From contig CM060883.1 of the NCBI GenBank assembly GCA_030762935.1, forward strand, positions 97,414,001 through 97,478,000: a stretch of DNA of 64,000 nt, written 5' to 3'. The stretch comes from Hymenopus coronatus (Eukaryota > Arthropoda > Insecta > Mantodea > Hymenopodidae). This document shows positions 46,415 through 55,984 of this stretch, one piece after another. Both the position numbers and the translations under genes were made by a program. Each line of letters opens with the position of its first letter. Position 1 is the stretch's first letter. Under the pieces are notes generated by a model. It was not told the DNA's origin and did no database searches. It saw only the letters and a list, made by a program, of their open reading frames with translations.

Positions 46415-48135
46415 CAGTTGAACCTGTTTTATATGTAACCCAGTTGCAAGCTGAGCGGGTGGCTTTTGGCCTTGGAAACAAAAGACAATAATATGTTTGC
46501 TGACAGAGCACGACAATGCAGCAACAGATGGGAAGTAAAGATAAAAATGTTCGTTATCTGGTGTTTATTGTTAAACAGCCGTTTGTCTTTCAGTTCTCAG
46601 TTGCTTTTAATCAGCCATGGAGAACAGAAAAAGGAAATGTTATATGCTAGATCAGAAAGTGAAATTCATACCAGATGTGGAGCTAAGTCCACACAAAACC
46701 AAAACTGAAATTGCTTCAGACTTAGGAATTGCTTATTCCACGCTATGTACAGTCATCAATAACAAGGATGTTATTTTGGATGAGTTTTTAAATTTTGGTG
46801 CCAAATCAACAAAACGCAGCCGTCAGCAGGAAGGGAGATATGCTGATTTGGAAATGGCACTTCCAGCAGAAATGGCCTACAGCTCTACCAGTCAGTGACA
46901 ACATGCTGAAAGCAAAACCGATAGCTTTAACTAAAATAATGAATTCAAGGCTTCATGAAGATGGTTGCAAGGAGTTAAAGATCGTCATGGAAAACAATAA
47001 GCGGCGAATTGGATGGCATCACGGTACAACACTGGAAGAAAGAGGTTCTAACAGGAATCATAAGGGGTTATCAGCATCAAAACATCCACAACTGTGATGA
47101 GACTGGCCAGCAAGACATTAGCTGACTCATGCCATGGAGGGAAGAAAAGTAAAATTCATGTAACAGTTCTTGCCACCAATTCAGATGGATCAGACAAACT
47201 TCCCAAGAAAGTCCAAGAATCTGAGGTATTTTAAGAGTGTGAAAACAATACCTACGGAATATGAATCCAATAGGAAGTCTTGGATGACTATGATTTTAAT
47301 TGAACAGAAGTTAAAATGTAAAAGAAACAGAAGAAGATCCTTCTTTTTATGGATCGATGTACAGCACATCCACTTCAAATAATTTTGGAAAATGCTCGAG
47401 GGGAATTTTTCCCTCTTAACTCTACAGACATTTCATTTGGACATCATTGCAAATTTCAAAGTTCATTATAGAAAAATGCTGGTTGAACATTTAATATCAC
47501 TGACTGATGCAGGAAAAGAAAATCTCGCCTTTATTTGCTACAAGCCATGGAATTTATTTTGGCTGTCTGGAAGCAGGTGTCATCCGCCACAATCAAACAC
47601 TGCTTCATTAAATCTGGTGTCTTGCAGGAAGATATTGGAAGTGATGAGCCTGTAATGAGCTAGCTCTACCGGAGAGGAACTACAGGATGTAGAGATTGTT
47701 GCTGATGTGTGCTAAAAAAGTTGAAAAGTGAACCAGCTCCAAGTGACACTGACAATAATGTGGATGACGACTCAAATCTTGAAATACCTAAGGTGAGTGA
47801 AGTGTTAAGTGCAATAAATGTGAGTAGGCGTTACATCAGTGCTAAAAGTGGTAGTGAAAAAGCTCTAAATTCATTAATAAGCTTGCAAAGTAAGCTTTAT
47901 GCACTTAGTGCAAGAAAACTGAAACAAGCTAAATTAACTGATTTCTTTAAAGCAGGACCAAGTTCAAAATAATGTTTTCTTCGTACGTGTCTTTGTTATT
48001 GTTAAATTTTGCATATGTAGGCCCACTGTATTGCCTTTTTTTAAATATATTGGATGCATTATCAAAATCTCAGTTGTAAGTAATTCTGAGTTACAAGTAA
48101 TCTTCCTTTGCTCCAGTGATATTCAGGTTCAACTG
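46415..48135 (+). mobile_element. Tigger (pogo-like) DNA transposon
   Basis: Ends CAGTTGAACCTG (46415) and its inverse CAGGTTCAACTG (ending 48135), with TA to the right (48136-48137) and TG to the left. 1721 bp. Internal coding remains on the plus strand match a pogo/Tigger transposase. Confidence 0.88.
46617..47972 (+). pseudogene. Tigger transposase, broken
   Basis: MENRKRKCYMLDQKVKFIPD with KTKTEIASDLGIAYSTLCTV is the first CENP-B-type HTH, followed by RYADLEMAL...WFQQK-type words (second HTH, frameshifted near 46800). HNCDETGQ carries the first DDE Asp; KKILLFMDRCTAHPLQI the second; HCKFQSSL..KNAG and LLQAMEFILAVWKQVS follow in broken frames. The C-terminus VSEVLSAINVSRRYISAKS ... LKQAKLTDFFKAG-stop is a good Tigger ending (HxLxKQxxITDFF-like). 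At least three frameshifts and several stops. Confidence 0.85.
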
Positions 48136-48214
48136 TAGTTTGATAAGTTTAATGATCGTGAGCATATTGTGAAGGCAAAAGAACTCTGTAACAAATTCAC
48201 TTACCAACTGAATT

Positions 48215-51148
48215 TCTAATTCAGGGTAAAAATTTGAACAAAGAAATGTTACAAAAGCAATTTACAAGGTTTCAAAATTTATAGTAGAGCATGCAAAACC
48301 ATTTGCAGAAAGAGAATTTCTAAAAAAAAGTGTCTTGCAGTTGTTGCTGAAACATTGTGTTTCGAAAAAGCAGATTTGTTCAAATCTGTTTCTCTATCAA
48401 GAAACACCCTAAGCAGGCATGTTGAAGAAGTAGCTGCTAGTGTTAGGCATCAACAGATTGAGAAGAGGAAAATGTTTGCGTGTTATGGCAGTACTGCACA
48501 ATTATGGGTGTTTGTTAGACTTCACAATTACAGAAGAACTTCTAGGAGTGATGGAACCACAAAAGGTAGTCGCATATTTGTTGAGGTTATAAAAATGTGG
48601 ATAGTATGGAACTTAAATGGGACTACAGATGGTGTTCCCAACATGGCAGGAGTTTACCACAGAATGGCAGAGCTGTTAAAGAAAAAAGTCATGGCTTATG
48701 GGAGGCAAGTGCAGAAGTTGCATTGCATTATACATCAGGAGGTGCTATGTGCAAAGGCAGTTAATCTCCATGTTGTTATGCCGATGGTTTCAAAATTAAT
48801 TAAGTTGAATTCGTAGCAAGGCATTAAACCACTGATGAAATGAACAGCCAGAGATATGGTGGCTCAGTCATTAGCTGGACTTTTTTGCTGTGCAGAAGGA
48901 ATTTCTGGAAGAGAAAGCAAACGCTGAGAGGTCGTCCTGCTTAGCATTTCTCGTTGACATGACCAGACATTTCAATGACCAAAACCTGACACTGCAAGGG
49001 CAAAGTGATGCATAGAGTGCTATTACATTTTTCAAGAGACAAGTTTCTTTGAAGAACTGGGCGCATTTTCCTAAAGACCAATATCCAGAACCTTGCTTTG
49101 ATACTGATTCATTTGTAAAGTTAGTTCAGGACAATGAAGAAGATTTTGTAAATTTGGATTCTAAAATGTGTCTGTTTACATCGCCTTTCACTTTCGATGA
49201 AAAACCACCAGAGTTGCTACAATTAGAGCTCCTAGACTTTCAGTGTGATGATGAAATAAAAGGGCACTTCAGCCCTAAGGACCTTCCCAGTTTCTAGAAA
49301 TTACTGCCTGAAGAAAAATAGCCAGTACTGAAGAAACAAGCACAAGGTTTGCTGTGCATGCGCGTGTAAGATATGTTGCTCCTGAGCACATCTGAGCAGA
49401 AAAACCCAGACATCAGCAACTTATTAAGATCTAGCTTGAAGATTGACATCCCCAAGATGTGTTGCTCCTGAGCACATCTGAGCAAAACCCAGACATCAGC
49501 AGCTCATTAAGATATAGCTTGATGATGGACATCCCCAAGATGTGTTGCTCCTGAGCACATCTGAGCAAAACCCAGACATCAGCAGCTTATTAAGATATAG
49601 CTTGATGATGGACATCCCCAAGATGTGTTGCTCCTGAGCACATCTGAGCAAAACCCAGACATCAGCAGCTTATTAAGATCTAGTTTGATGATGGACATCC
49701 CCAAGATGTGTTGCTCCTGAGCACATCTGAGCAAAACCCAGACATCAGCAGCTTATTAAAATATAGCTTGATGATGGACATCCCCAAGATGTGTTGCTCC
49801 TGAGCACATCTGAGCAAAACCCAGACATCAGCAGCTTATTAAGATATAGCTTGATGATGGACATCCCCAAGATGTGTTGCTCCTGAGCACATCTGAGCAA
49901 AACCCAGACATCAGCAGCTTATTAAGATCTAGTTTGATGATGGACATCCCCAAGATGTGTTGCTCCTGAGCACATCTGAGCAAAACCCAGACATCAGCAG
50001 CTTATTAAGATCTAGTTTGATGATGGACATCCCCAAGATGTGTTGCTCCTGAGCACATCTGAGCAGCAAAACCCTGGCATCAGCAACTTATTAAGATTTA
50101 GCTTGAGTGATGGACATCCCCAAGATGTGTTGCTCCTGAGCACATCTGAGCAGCAAAACCCAGACATCAGCAACTTATTAAGATCTAGCTTGATGATTGA
50201 CATCTCCAAGATGTGTTGCTCCTGAGCACATCTGAGCAAAACCCAGACATCAGCAACTTATTAAGATCTAGCTTGATGTTTGACATCTCCAAGATGTGTT
50301 GCTCCTGAGCACATCTGAGCAGCAAAACCCAGACATCAGCAACTTATTAAAATCTAGCTTGATGATTGACATCTCCAAGATGTGTTGCTCCTGAGCACAT
50401 CTGAGCAAAACCCAGACATCAGCAGCTTATTAAGATATAGCTTGATGATGGACATCCCAAGATGTGTTGCTCCTGAGCACATCTGAGCAAAACCCAGACA
50501 TCAGCAGCTTATTAAGATATAGCTTGATGATGGACATCCCAAGATGTGTTGCTCCTGAGCACATCTGAGCAGCAAAGCCCAGACATCAGCAACTTATTAA
50601 GATTTAGCTTGAGTGATGGACATCCCCAAGATGTGTTGCTCCTGAGCACATCTGAGCAGCAAAACCCTGGCATCAGCAACTTATTAAGATTTAGCTTGAG
50701 TGATGGACATCCCCAAGATGTGTTGCTCCTGAGCACATCTGAGCAGCAAAACCCTGGCATCAGCAACTTATTAAGATTTAGCTTGAGTGATGGACATCCC
50801 CAAGATGTGTTGCTCCTGAGCACATCTGAGCAGCAAAACCCAGACATCAGCAGCTTATTAAGATCTAGCTTGAGTGATGGACATCCCCAAGATGTGTTGC
50901 TCCTGAGCACATGTGATCAAATCCCAGACATCAGCAAATTATTAAGATTTAGCTTGAGTGATGGACATCCCCAAGATGTGTTGCTCCTGAGCACATCTGA
51001 GCAACAAAACCCTGGCATCAGCAACTTATTAAGATTTAGCTTGAGTGATGGACATCCCCAAGATGTGTTGCTCCTGAGCACATGTGATCAAATCCCAGAC
51101 ATCAGCAGATTATTAAGCTCAAAACACCACTATTACACTTCTCATTAA
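48215..51148 (+). pseudogene. hAT transposase, broken, with amplified C-terminus
   Basis: Frames in order: CLAVVAETLCFEKADLFKS, VSLSRNTLSRHVEEVAASV, QLWVFVRLHNYRRTSRSDG with TTDGVPNMAGVYHRM, KLHCIIHQEVLCAKAVNLHV, then LEEKANAERSSCLAFLVDM, SLKNWAHFPKDQYPEP, PPELLQLELLDFQCDDEIKG, LPEEK. These match hAT transposases of the ZBED5/GTF2IRD2 group (blocks around TTDGAPAM, YHCIIHQE, QLELIDLQCD). The dimerisation end PVLKKQAQ ... STSEQ.NPDISNLL is then repeated about 21 times and closes RLLSSKHHYYTSH-stop at 51148. Stops at 49296 and after LPEEK, and deletions upstream, make it inactive. Confidence 0.82.
49370..51110. repeat. 83/87-bp satellite derived from hAT transposase C-terminus
   Basis: About 21 units marked by GATGTGTTGCTCCTGAGCAC at 49370, 49456, 49539, 49622 and so on to 51065. 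Left-half units are mostly 83 bp. Several right-half units are 87 bp (29 codons): they add 3 nt (GAGCAGCAAAAC for GAGCAAAAC) and 1 nt (CTTGAGTGATGG for CTTGATGATGG). The 87-bp run from 50546 is in one open frame of 200 codons, reading DVLLLSTSEQQNPDISNLL then RFSLSDGHPQ, and ends in the natural transposase C-terminus. Confidence 0.95.
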
Positions 51149-51372
51149 GTGACTAATTTTAATTGTCGTTTTATACTTATAAAACAAAGCTCTACAGAAA
51201 TGTCCAACAGACCGTATAAATGTATTCAAAAGCATTATTTATAAGTTTATACCCTAATTTGCTGTTTTTACATTCCATAAAATATTATATTTATATAAAT
51301 TTTCTCTATGGCCCGTAACCAATTGTTTGAGTTAGTGGCCTTACATGTAAAAAGGTTTGGGCAGCCCTGTAC

Positions 51373-51860
51373 TAGGAGAATTCTGGTGAAGAGACATCTG
51401 ACATCAAAACTGACAAGTGAAGGACTTGCAAAAGGTGTGTCAAGTTCTTCATATTGTGTACACACTTAACTACTGATTGTAGCAGATTTGCAAAATGGCA
51501 AGCAAGGCAATGTGTAGGGCTGCCAAAAGCATCCATTAAAGGCCTAAGAGGTACCCAGGCTTATGGATCTTTGGAAGACCATATGATCTAGATGATGATG
51601 AGACCATCTTCTGAACATGAGGCGGAAGGCTTCTTTATTAACTGCAATTACTTTATCATTGCCTAATTTATATTTCTGTATTACCCTAAAGTGTAGCGCA
51701 TTGTACATGGCCAAACAGGAAGCACTATTGCCACACATATAACTGCACTTCAAAGAACTCAAAAAACTGGACTGGCATAAGTCACAGGACCAAGATAGGG
51801 GCAAAACGTTTCAACTATTGCAAAAGAAGAAGCTTTAGCCATTTCATCTGTAACAGTGAT
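51373..51860 (-). pseudogene. Penelope-like element RT fragment
   Basis: On the minus strand near 51600-51490: SSRSYGLPKIHKPGYLL, then frameshifted PLMDAFGSPTHCLACHFAN. This is the conserved early RT block of Penelope-like elements (LPKIHK.G.PLRPI.S..GSPT..LAK). No endonuclease here. It lies about 300 bp downstream, in element orientation, of the hammerhead-like module at 52163-52203, consistent with a 5' terminal repeat plus start of RT. Confidence 0.6.
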
Positions 51861-52110
51861 TCAGGCCTACAACTAGTTCAGCACGGAAACTGGTGATAAT
51901 ATCTGGTTTTTTACCTATTGCTCTCCAAGATTTTTGGAGGATGAACACCTGGCTATAAGCCAGAGAAAATTTAGAAGTATCATTCATTTCTTATAAAATA
52001 ATAACTATAGACCAAATAGGAGGAAAAGGAAGGATTAGCATGGATGAGAATTGGGTCGATGCATATACTTAAAAGGAATATATGAAATAAGAACTGAAGC
52101 TTTCCTGGCG
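51861..52110. other. Probable Penelope 5' region
   Basis: No coding content recognised. Position between the RT fragment and the terminal module suggests decayed element sequence. It shares weak similarity with 42640-42740. Confidence 0.35.
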
Positions 52111-52116
52111 ACGTGT

Positions 52117-52233
52117 TAATTCCAAATCTTCTCGGGCTTCTAGCCAGGTAAAAACTTGGCTTGACACCAACGTTTCGAAGAAGTGCATCTTCCTCGTCTT
52201 CAGGGTGAACTGATCAGAGAAGATTTGGAATTA
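52117..52233 (-). repeat. 117-bp module with 17-bp perfect inverted ends and hammerhead-like core
   Basis: TAATTCCAAATCTTCTC at 52117-52133 is the exact inverse of 52217-52233. Inside, on the minus strand (52203-52163): CTGAAGA, a 7-bp stem GAGGAAG/CTTCTTC around ATGCA, then GAAAC and GTC. One extra C follows the CTGAAGA core and helix I pairing is poor, so activity is doubtful. A diverged copy lies at 42735-42850. Confidence 0.6.
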
Positions 52234-52239
52234 GGAATA

Positions 52240-52590
52240 TATGAAGTTTATGGTAGAAAGGAAAGTACATATAATAACTATAGATATGCAAGGAAATAGT
52301 ATGGAAAAATAAATGGGAAAATGGTCAAAAAGTATTAACTGTAAAAGTAAAAAAAGAAAAGAAAATTAGAGTATGGGGTTCATTTTTAAGGAAAGTGAAA
52401 GAAAATGGCTTGTGAAGAAAATGTCAGTAACTTCTGCTAACTACCAGGGAGTGAATTGGAGACAAGCTAGAGCATTCGCTCTAGATATTAATAGATGATG
52501 ATTATATTAATCCTCTACACCTAAAGGTAGAAGAGCAAGTGAATAAGTGAAATAGAAATGGATCAGAGACACAAGAATAGAAAGGTAGGT
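52240..52590. other. A-rich intron segment left of the 48-bp array
   Basis: A-rich, purine-biased sequence with no recognised element. Confidence 0.5.
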
Positions 52591-52593
52591 ATT

Positions 52594-53034
52594 GGGAGCT
52601 AAAGTAAGTAAAGAGGTTTTTATTGGTGAAGTAAAATGCTGGGGAGCTAAAGTAGGTAAAGAGGTTTTTATTGGTGAAGTAAAATGCTGGGGAGCTAAAG
52701 TAGGTAAAGAGGTTTTTATTGGTGAAGTAAAATGCTGGGGAGCTAAAGTAGGTAAAGAGGTTTTTATTGGTGAAGTAAAATGCTGGGGAGCTAAAGTAGG
52801 TAAAGAGGTTTTTATTGGTGAAGTAAAATGCTGGGGAGCTAAAGTAGGTAAAGAGGTTTTTATTGGTGAAGTAAAATGCTGGGGAGCTAAAGTAGGTAAA
52901 GAGGTTTTTATTGGTGAAGTAAAATGCTGGGGAGCCAAAGTAGGTAAAGAGGTTTTTATTGGTGAAGTAAAATGCTGGGGAGCTAAAGTAAGTAAAGAGG
53001 TTTCTATTGGTGAAGTAAAATGCTGGGGAGCTAA
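52594..53034. repeat. 48-bp tandem array, nine near-identical units
   Basis: Unit GGAGCTAAAGTAGGTAAAGA + GGTTTTTATTGGTGAAGTAA + AATGCTGG. Nine copies with only a few substitutions, mostly in the edge units. 48 is a multiple of 3, so frames persist: the plus strand gives a 16-residue repeat (CWGAKVGKEVFIGEVK) in a 151-codon ORF, and two minus frames are open as well (178 and 143 codons). No evidence of transcription or a start context; most likely recent tandem growth of non-coding DNA. Confidence 0.95.
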
Positions 53035-53309
53035 GCAAATTGAGTAGTACAGGAGTTAAGTTGGATAGAGAAATATTATATAAAGTTGTATTAAGCTTGT
53101 AAATTGTACAAATAAGCTGAAATTCAACTCAATAGTCAAACTTGTTAATTCTGGTTTCCTTTTACTTTGTTATTGCATACTTTCAACCATTTAGTATGCA
53201 GTATTATAATACATTACATACAAAATGAATGTATGTATTTATCTTTCTGTATTGAATAGAGGAAGTATTGCATTCCATCCAAAAATTTTATGATTTTTTA
53301 GGTATATAT

Positions 53310-53585
53310 ATATATATTTTTAGTTTAACGTCCTTTAACCTGGTTGCTCATATCGGATGATGAATGAAATTGGTAAAATGATGCTCAAATGATCTCGGGA
53401 TTCATGGAGCTTAAAGTTACTCGACATTCGTCTTCTCAGGATAAGGGAAAACACCAAAAAAAAAAACTTATCCGGGTAACTCACCCTAAGCAAGATTCGA
53501 GCTCATGACCTTTTGAACGTGAGGCAGACACACTGCCGTCTCACTACCCAGTATTGATGGGTGAGACGTGGTCAGCACCTCAACC
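53310..53585 (-). repeat. tRNA-derived SINE (family 1), minus orientation
   Basis: On the minus strand: GGGTAGTGAGACGGCAGTG (A-box region), GAGCTCGAATCT (B-box-like), GGGTGAGTTACCCGGATAAG, TTATCCTGAGAAGACGAATG, TTTAAGCTCCATGAATCCCG and ATTCATCATCCGATATGAG, ending GGACGTTAAAC. It matches 42350-42560 block by block. Confidence 0.75.
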
Positions 53586-53587
53586 CC

Positions 53588-53785
53588 CCCCCCAGCTGGT
53601 TAATGTGGTCCTCATGACCTGGAGCTGCTACTTCTCCATCAAGTAGTTCCTCAATTGGGCCTTCAGGGACCTCACAAGGCTGAGTGCATCCCGGTCCAGG
53701 TCTAAAATCCCCATGTCAGTACCAGGAATTGAACCCAGGTCTTCCAGTTGGCAAGCTGCTGTGCTAAGGAGACGACCTTAGTTTT
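53588..53785 (-). repeat. tRNA-derived SINE (family 2)
   Basis: On the minus strand: AAGGTCGTCTCCTTAGCACAG, then CTGGGTTCAATTCCTGGTAC (a near-perfect B box), and a body with GAACTACTTGATGGAGAAGT, AGCAGCTCCAGGTCATGAGG. Resembles a SINE type I associate with orthopteran and blattodean genomes. It abuts the family 1 SINE at a C run (53584-53593). Confidence 0.65.
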
Positions 53786-54154
53786 AAGACCTGCTGAGCC
53801 CAAAATGCAACATTGTGCAAGTATCTCTGTGTGAATAGCATAACCCAAAAATAAAAAAAGAATAAGTACCAATTTTCATACTTGAGTCATGTTTAAGCAT
53901 ATGAGGCAAAGATTTTCAAAAACATTTTCACAAACAAATTTCACTTAATTTCAAATAATTTTCATTGTTTTTCAAAAATGGATTTTGCAACTTTTATTAA
54001 AATACAATGATTTAAGATCTTAATATGACAATTTTAATGTATATCTTAAATGTCTTGTGAATAACCTACAAGTCCTGTTCACACTAGTTGAACTTTGTGC
54101 AGGAGATGATAAAAACTTACTACAGACAAAATATGGAGCTCATTGCAACACATA

Positions 54155-54416
54155 GTTTATGACCAATAATTATTTTTCTTGTAACTTTGCCATTTTCAAA
54201 GCAAATACATTTTGTACTTGCCCAACTGCATCCCTAACAATCATGCCTAATGTGTGTGTGTAAACATTTGTTTAATTGGTGTTCAGAAGAATTGAATATA
54301 GTGACAGTAAGATCCATCATGAGTAATGCTAAGTGGGTGTTTATAATGCCATATAGGATTGAAATGAGAAATTATGGAAGCTAGGACATACAAGAGCCTA
54401 ATGCTTACATTTTCAG
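54155..54416 (+). other. Intron F-G, distal end
   Basis: AT-rich; ends in acceptor TTACATTTTCAG before exon G. Confidence 0.7.
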
Positions 54417-54552
54417 AGCTGCATCTACTGAATCTGACAACCCTCCAGTTCCCAGACCTCATGCTCTTGGTACAATGAAAGCAGTTCAAAAGAAACCAGG
54501 AAGCCTGTACAGGAAGTCTCTTTCTTTGGAACAAACTAGCAGCCATGACCAG
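54417..54552 (+). CDS. Coiled-coil protein, internal exon G (46 codons)
   Basis: Acceptor TACATTTTCAG and donor GTAAGC. The first base completes the split Arg codon of exon F; it ends in phase 0. It encodes AASTESDNPPVPRPHALG, then TMKAVQKKPGSLYRKSLSLE and QTSSHDQ. No coiled coil; Ser/Pro/Lys-rich with a KKPGSLYRKSLSLE block that looks like a phosphorylated basic motif and is reminiscent of Ser-Leu-rich C-terminal parts of MTCL/SOGA proteins (my impression, not verified). The gene continues past the window. Confidence 0.88.
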
Positions 54553-55984
54553 GTAAGCACTATTCACTACATTATCCAACAAATGCAATAAAACACTATA
54601 TTTCAAATTTATGCTTCAAAATACATTAAATTAATATGATAAAAGTTTAAAATGTAATTTATTAGGTAAAATATGCAATTATAGTTTATAACATTATATA
54701 ATATAATTAATGCCTTTTACATTCATTTCAGATACCTTCTTTGAATTCCAATTACCTTCATTCTGTTTATGGCTTATCCTTTCAGCTTATTCTAATTTAC
54801 TCAGATCTAATTCATTAATTATTTATTTACTTTAAAAGCTATTTAACTATTCAGTAAAATATATATATATATATCTATGATTGCCTGTGCAGTACTTTCC
54901 GCTTTTATATATATTTTTTATTTTTGTGTCTTGTGAGCATTAAATAAAAACTATGTGTTATATGTAGGAATACTCCAAATACTTATGTAAAAATGAACTA
55001 TTACTTATTGTTACTGTAAGCAGCACACTGTGGCTTTAGTTACTGAAAGCATTGTGCAGTTATTGCATGTTTCCTCTTCAGCTGCTTGTTACTTTAGAAC
55101 AAGCAGCTTTTGACTGGTTCACAGTTGCTGCATCCACTGTGCAGGAGCCCATTATTTTCTGTACAAATTTTGGTCACATTGCTCATGACTTGATTACTGT
55201 TTATAGATAGTTGAGATGGATGCAGCAACTGCCACCACTCTCCACTGCACTAATCTAATTTAAGGCTTATTGTGTTATTATGTACTCTCTGTGACTAAAA
55301 ATTATAAATTTTTATAAGTTCCACCTTCTGAAAGAGCTTCTAAAGACATAGTCATTTCCACGCAATTTATTGTTCATCTGAATGGGCAGTATATCCATAA
55401 ACATATAATTCATTTTATTTGGAGAAGCATTAATTTGCTATTTGTGCTTGAACTACTTGTTAAGTAAGTTTAAGGTACTCTTAAGAAAGAATACTAATAT
55501 CCTATCTTGAAAGAAAAGGTGCTTTAGGTATTTCTTTCCTCTCACTCTTCTAAATTAATCATATGGTTATGAAACTTATGAATTGTTTGTAGATGATCAG
55601 TTTACTTTGTAGGTGTAACAATGAAAACACTAGGTATTGTAAACGCTGTTTATTTATCACTCAGACACTCAGCATAGCATACCAGAGTCACATGCTCAGA
55701 ACTGATCTCTCAACTGAACTGCACTCTGCATTGTCCACTTTAACTTTGTAATTTCAATTTCACTTCCAGTCATTGATACTCATGTTTTACTTGTTATTTT
55801 AATGGAATTCAGTAAATAGCATATCCAATGTAAACCTGAATAAATAAGAAAGAAGTAAGCATAATATGTGGCTAGCATGCTACTAATAGCAACTTGTATA
55901 GGGCAAACTAATGCAATGGTTCATTGGAGTTTGCCCTTCACAGATCCCTTGGCTGTGCCACAGCATCTGGCCACAGCTCTTCTA
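54553..55984 (+). other. Intron after exon G, proximal part
   Basis: AT-rich intron with an (AT)n run near 54860. No ORF, RNA gene or repeat recognised. Confidence 0.6.

Larger units (their letters stand above)
48215..51369 (+). mobile_element. hAT transposon (ZBED5/GTF2IRD2-like), 3' end intact
   Basis: Transposase remnants from about 48215, then an expanded satellite, then AT-rich 3' sequence ending in GGTTTGGGCAGCCCTG (to 51369). On the minus strand the latter begins CAGGGCTGCCCAAACC, a typical hAT terminus. I did not find the matching 5' terminus; the left end abuts the Tigger, which may have replaced it. Without the satellite the element would be 1.4 kb plus the missing 5' part. Confidence 0.75.
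53190..54150 (+). repeat. Dispersed repeat copy interrupted by SINEs
   Basis: The head GAAGTATTGCATTCCATCCA at 53265, a TG-type run near 53838, and the core GCAAAGATTTTCAAAAACATT with TGTATATCTTAAATG and GTGAATAACC at 53910-54070 are in the family order. They are separated by two inserted SINE-like blocks (53310-53785). Confidence 0.6.

Noticed and set aside
49294..50910. Minus ORFs in the 83/87-bp satellite (up to 132 codons)
   Set aside because: Antisense of the hAT-derived repeat, with no independent evidence.
4124..54552. Host gene as rootletin (CROCC)
   Set aside because: Coiled-coil character fits, but the exon C/D transition (VLLEQVDELMRLAPELF) and the Ser/Pro-rich ending do not match what I know of rootletin; the name is left open.
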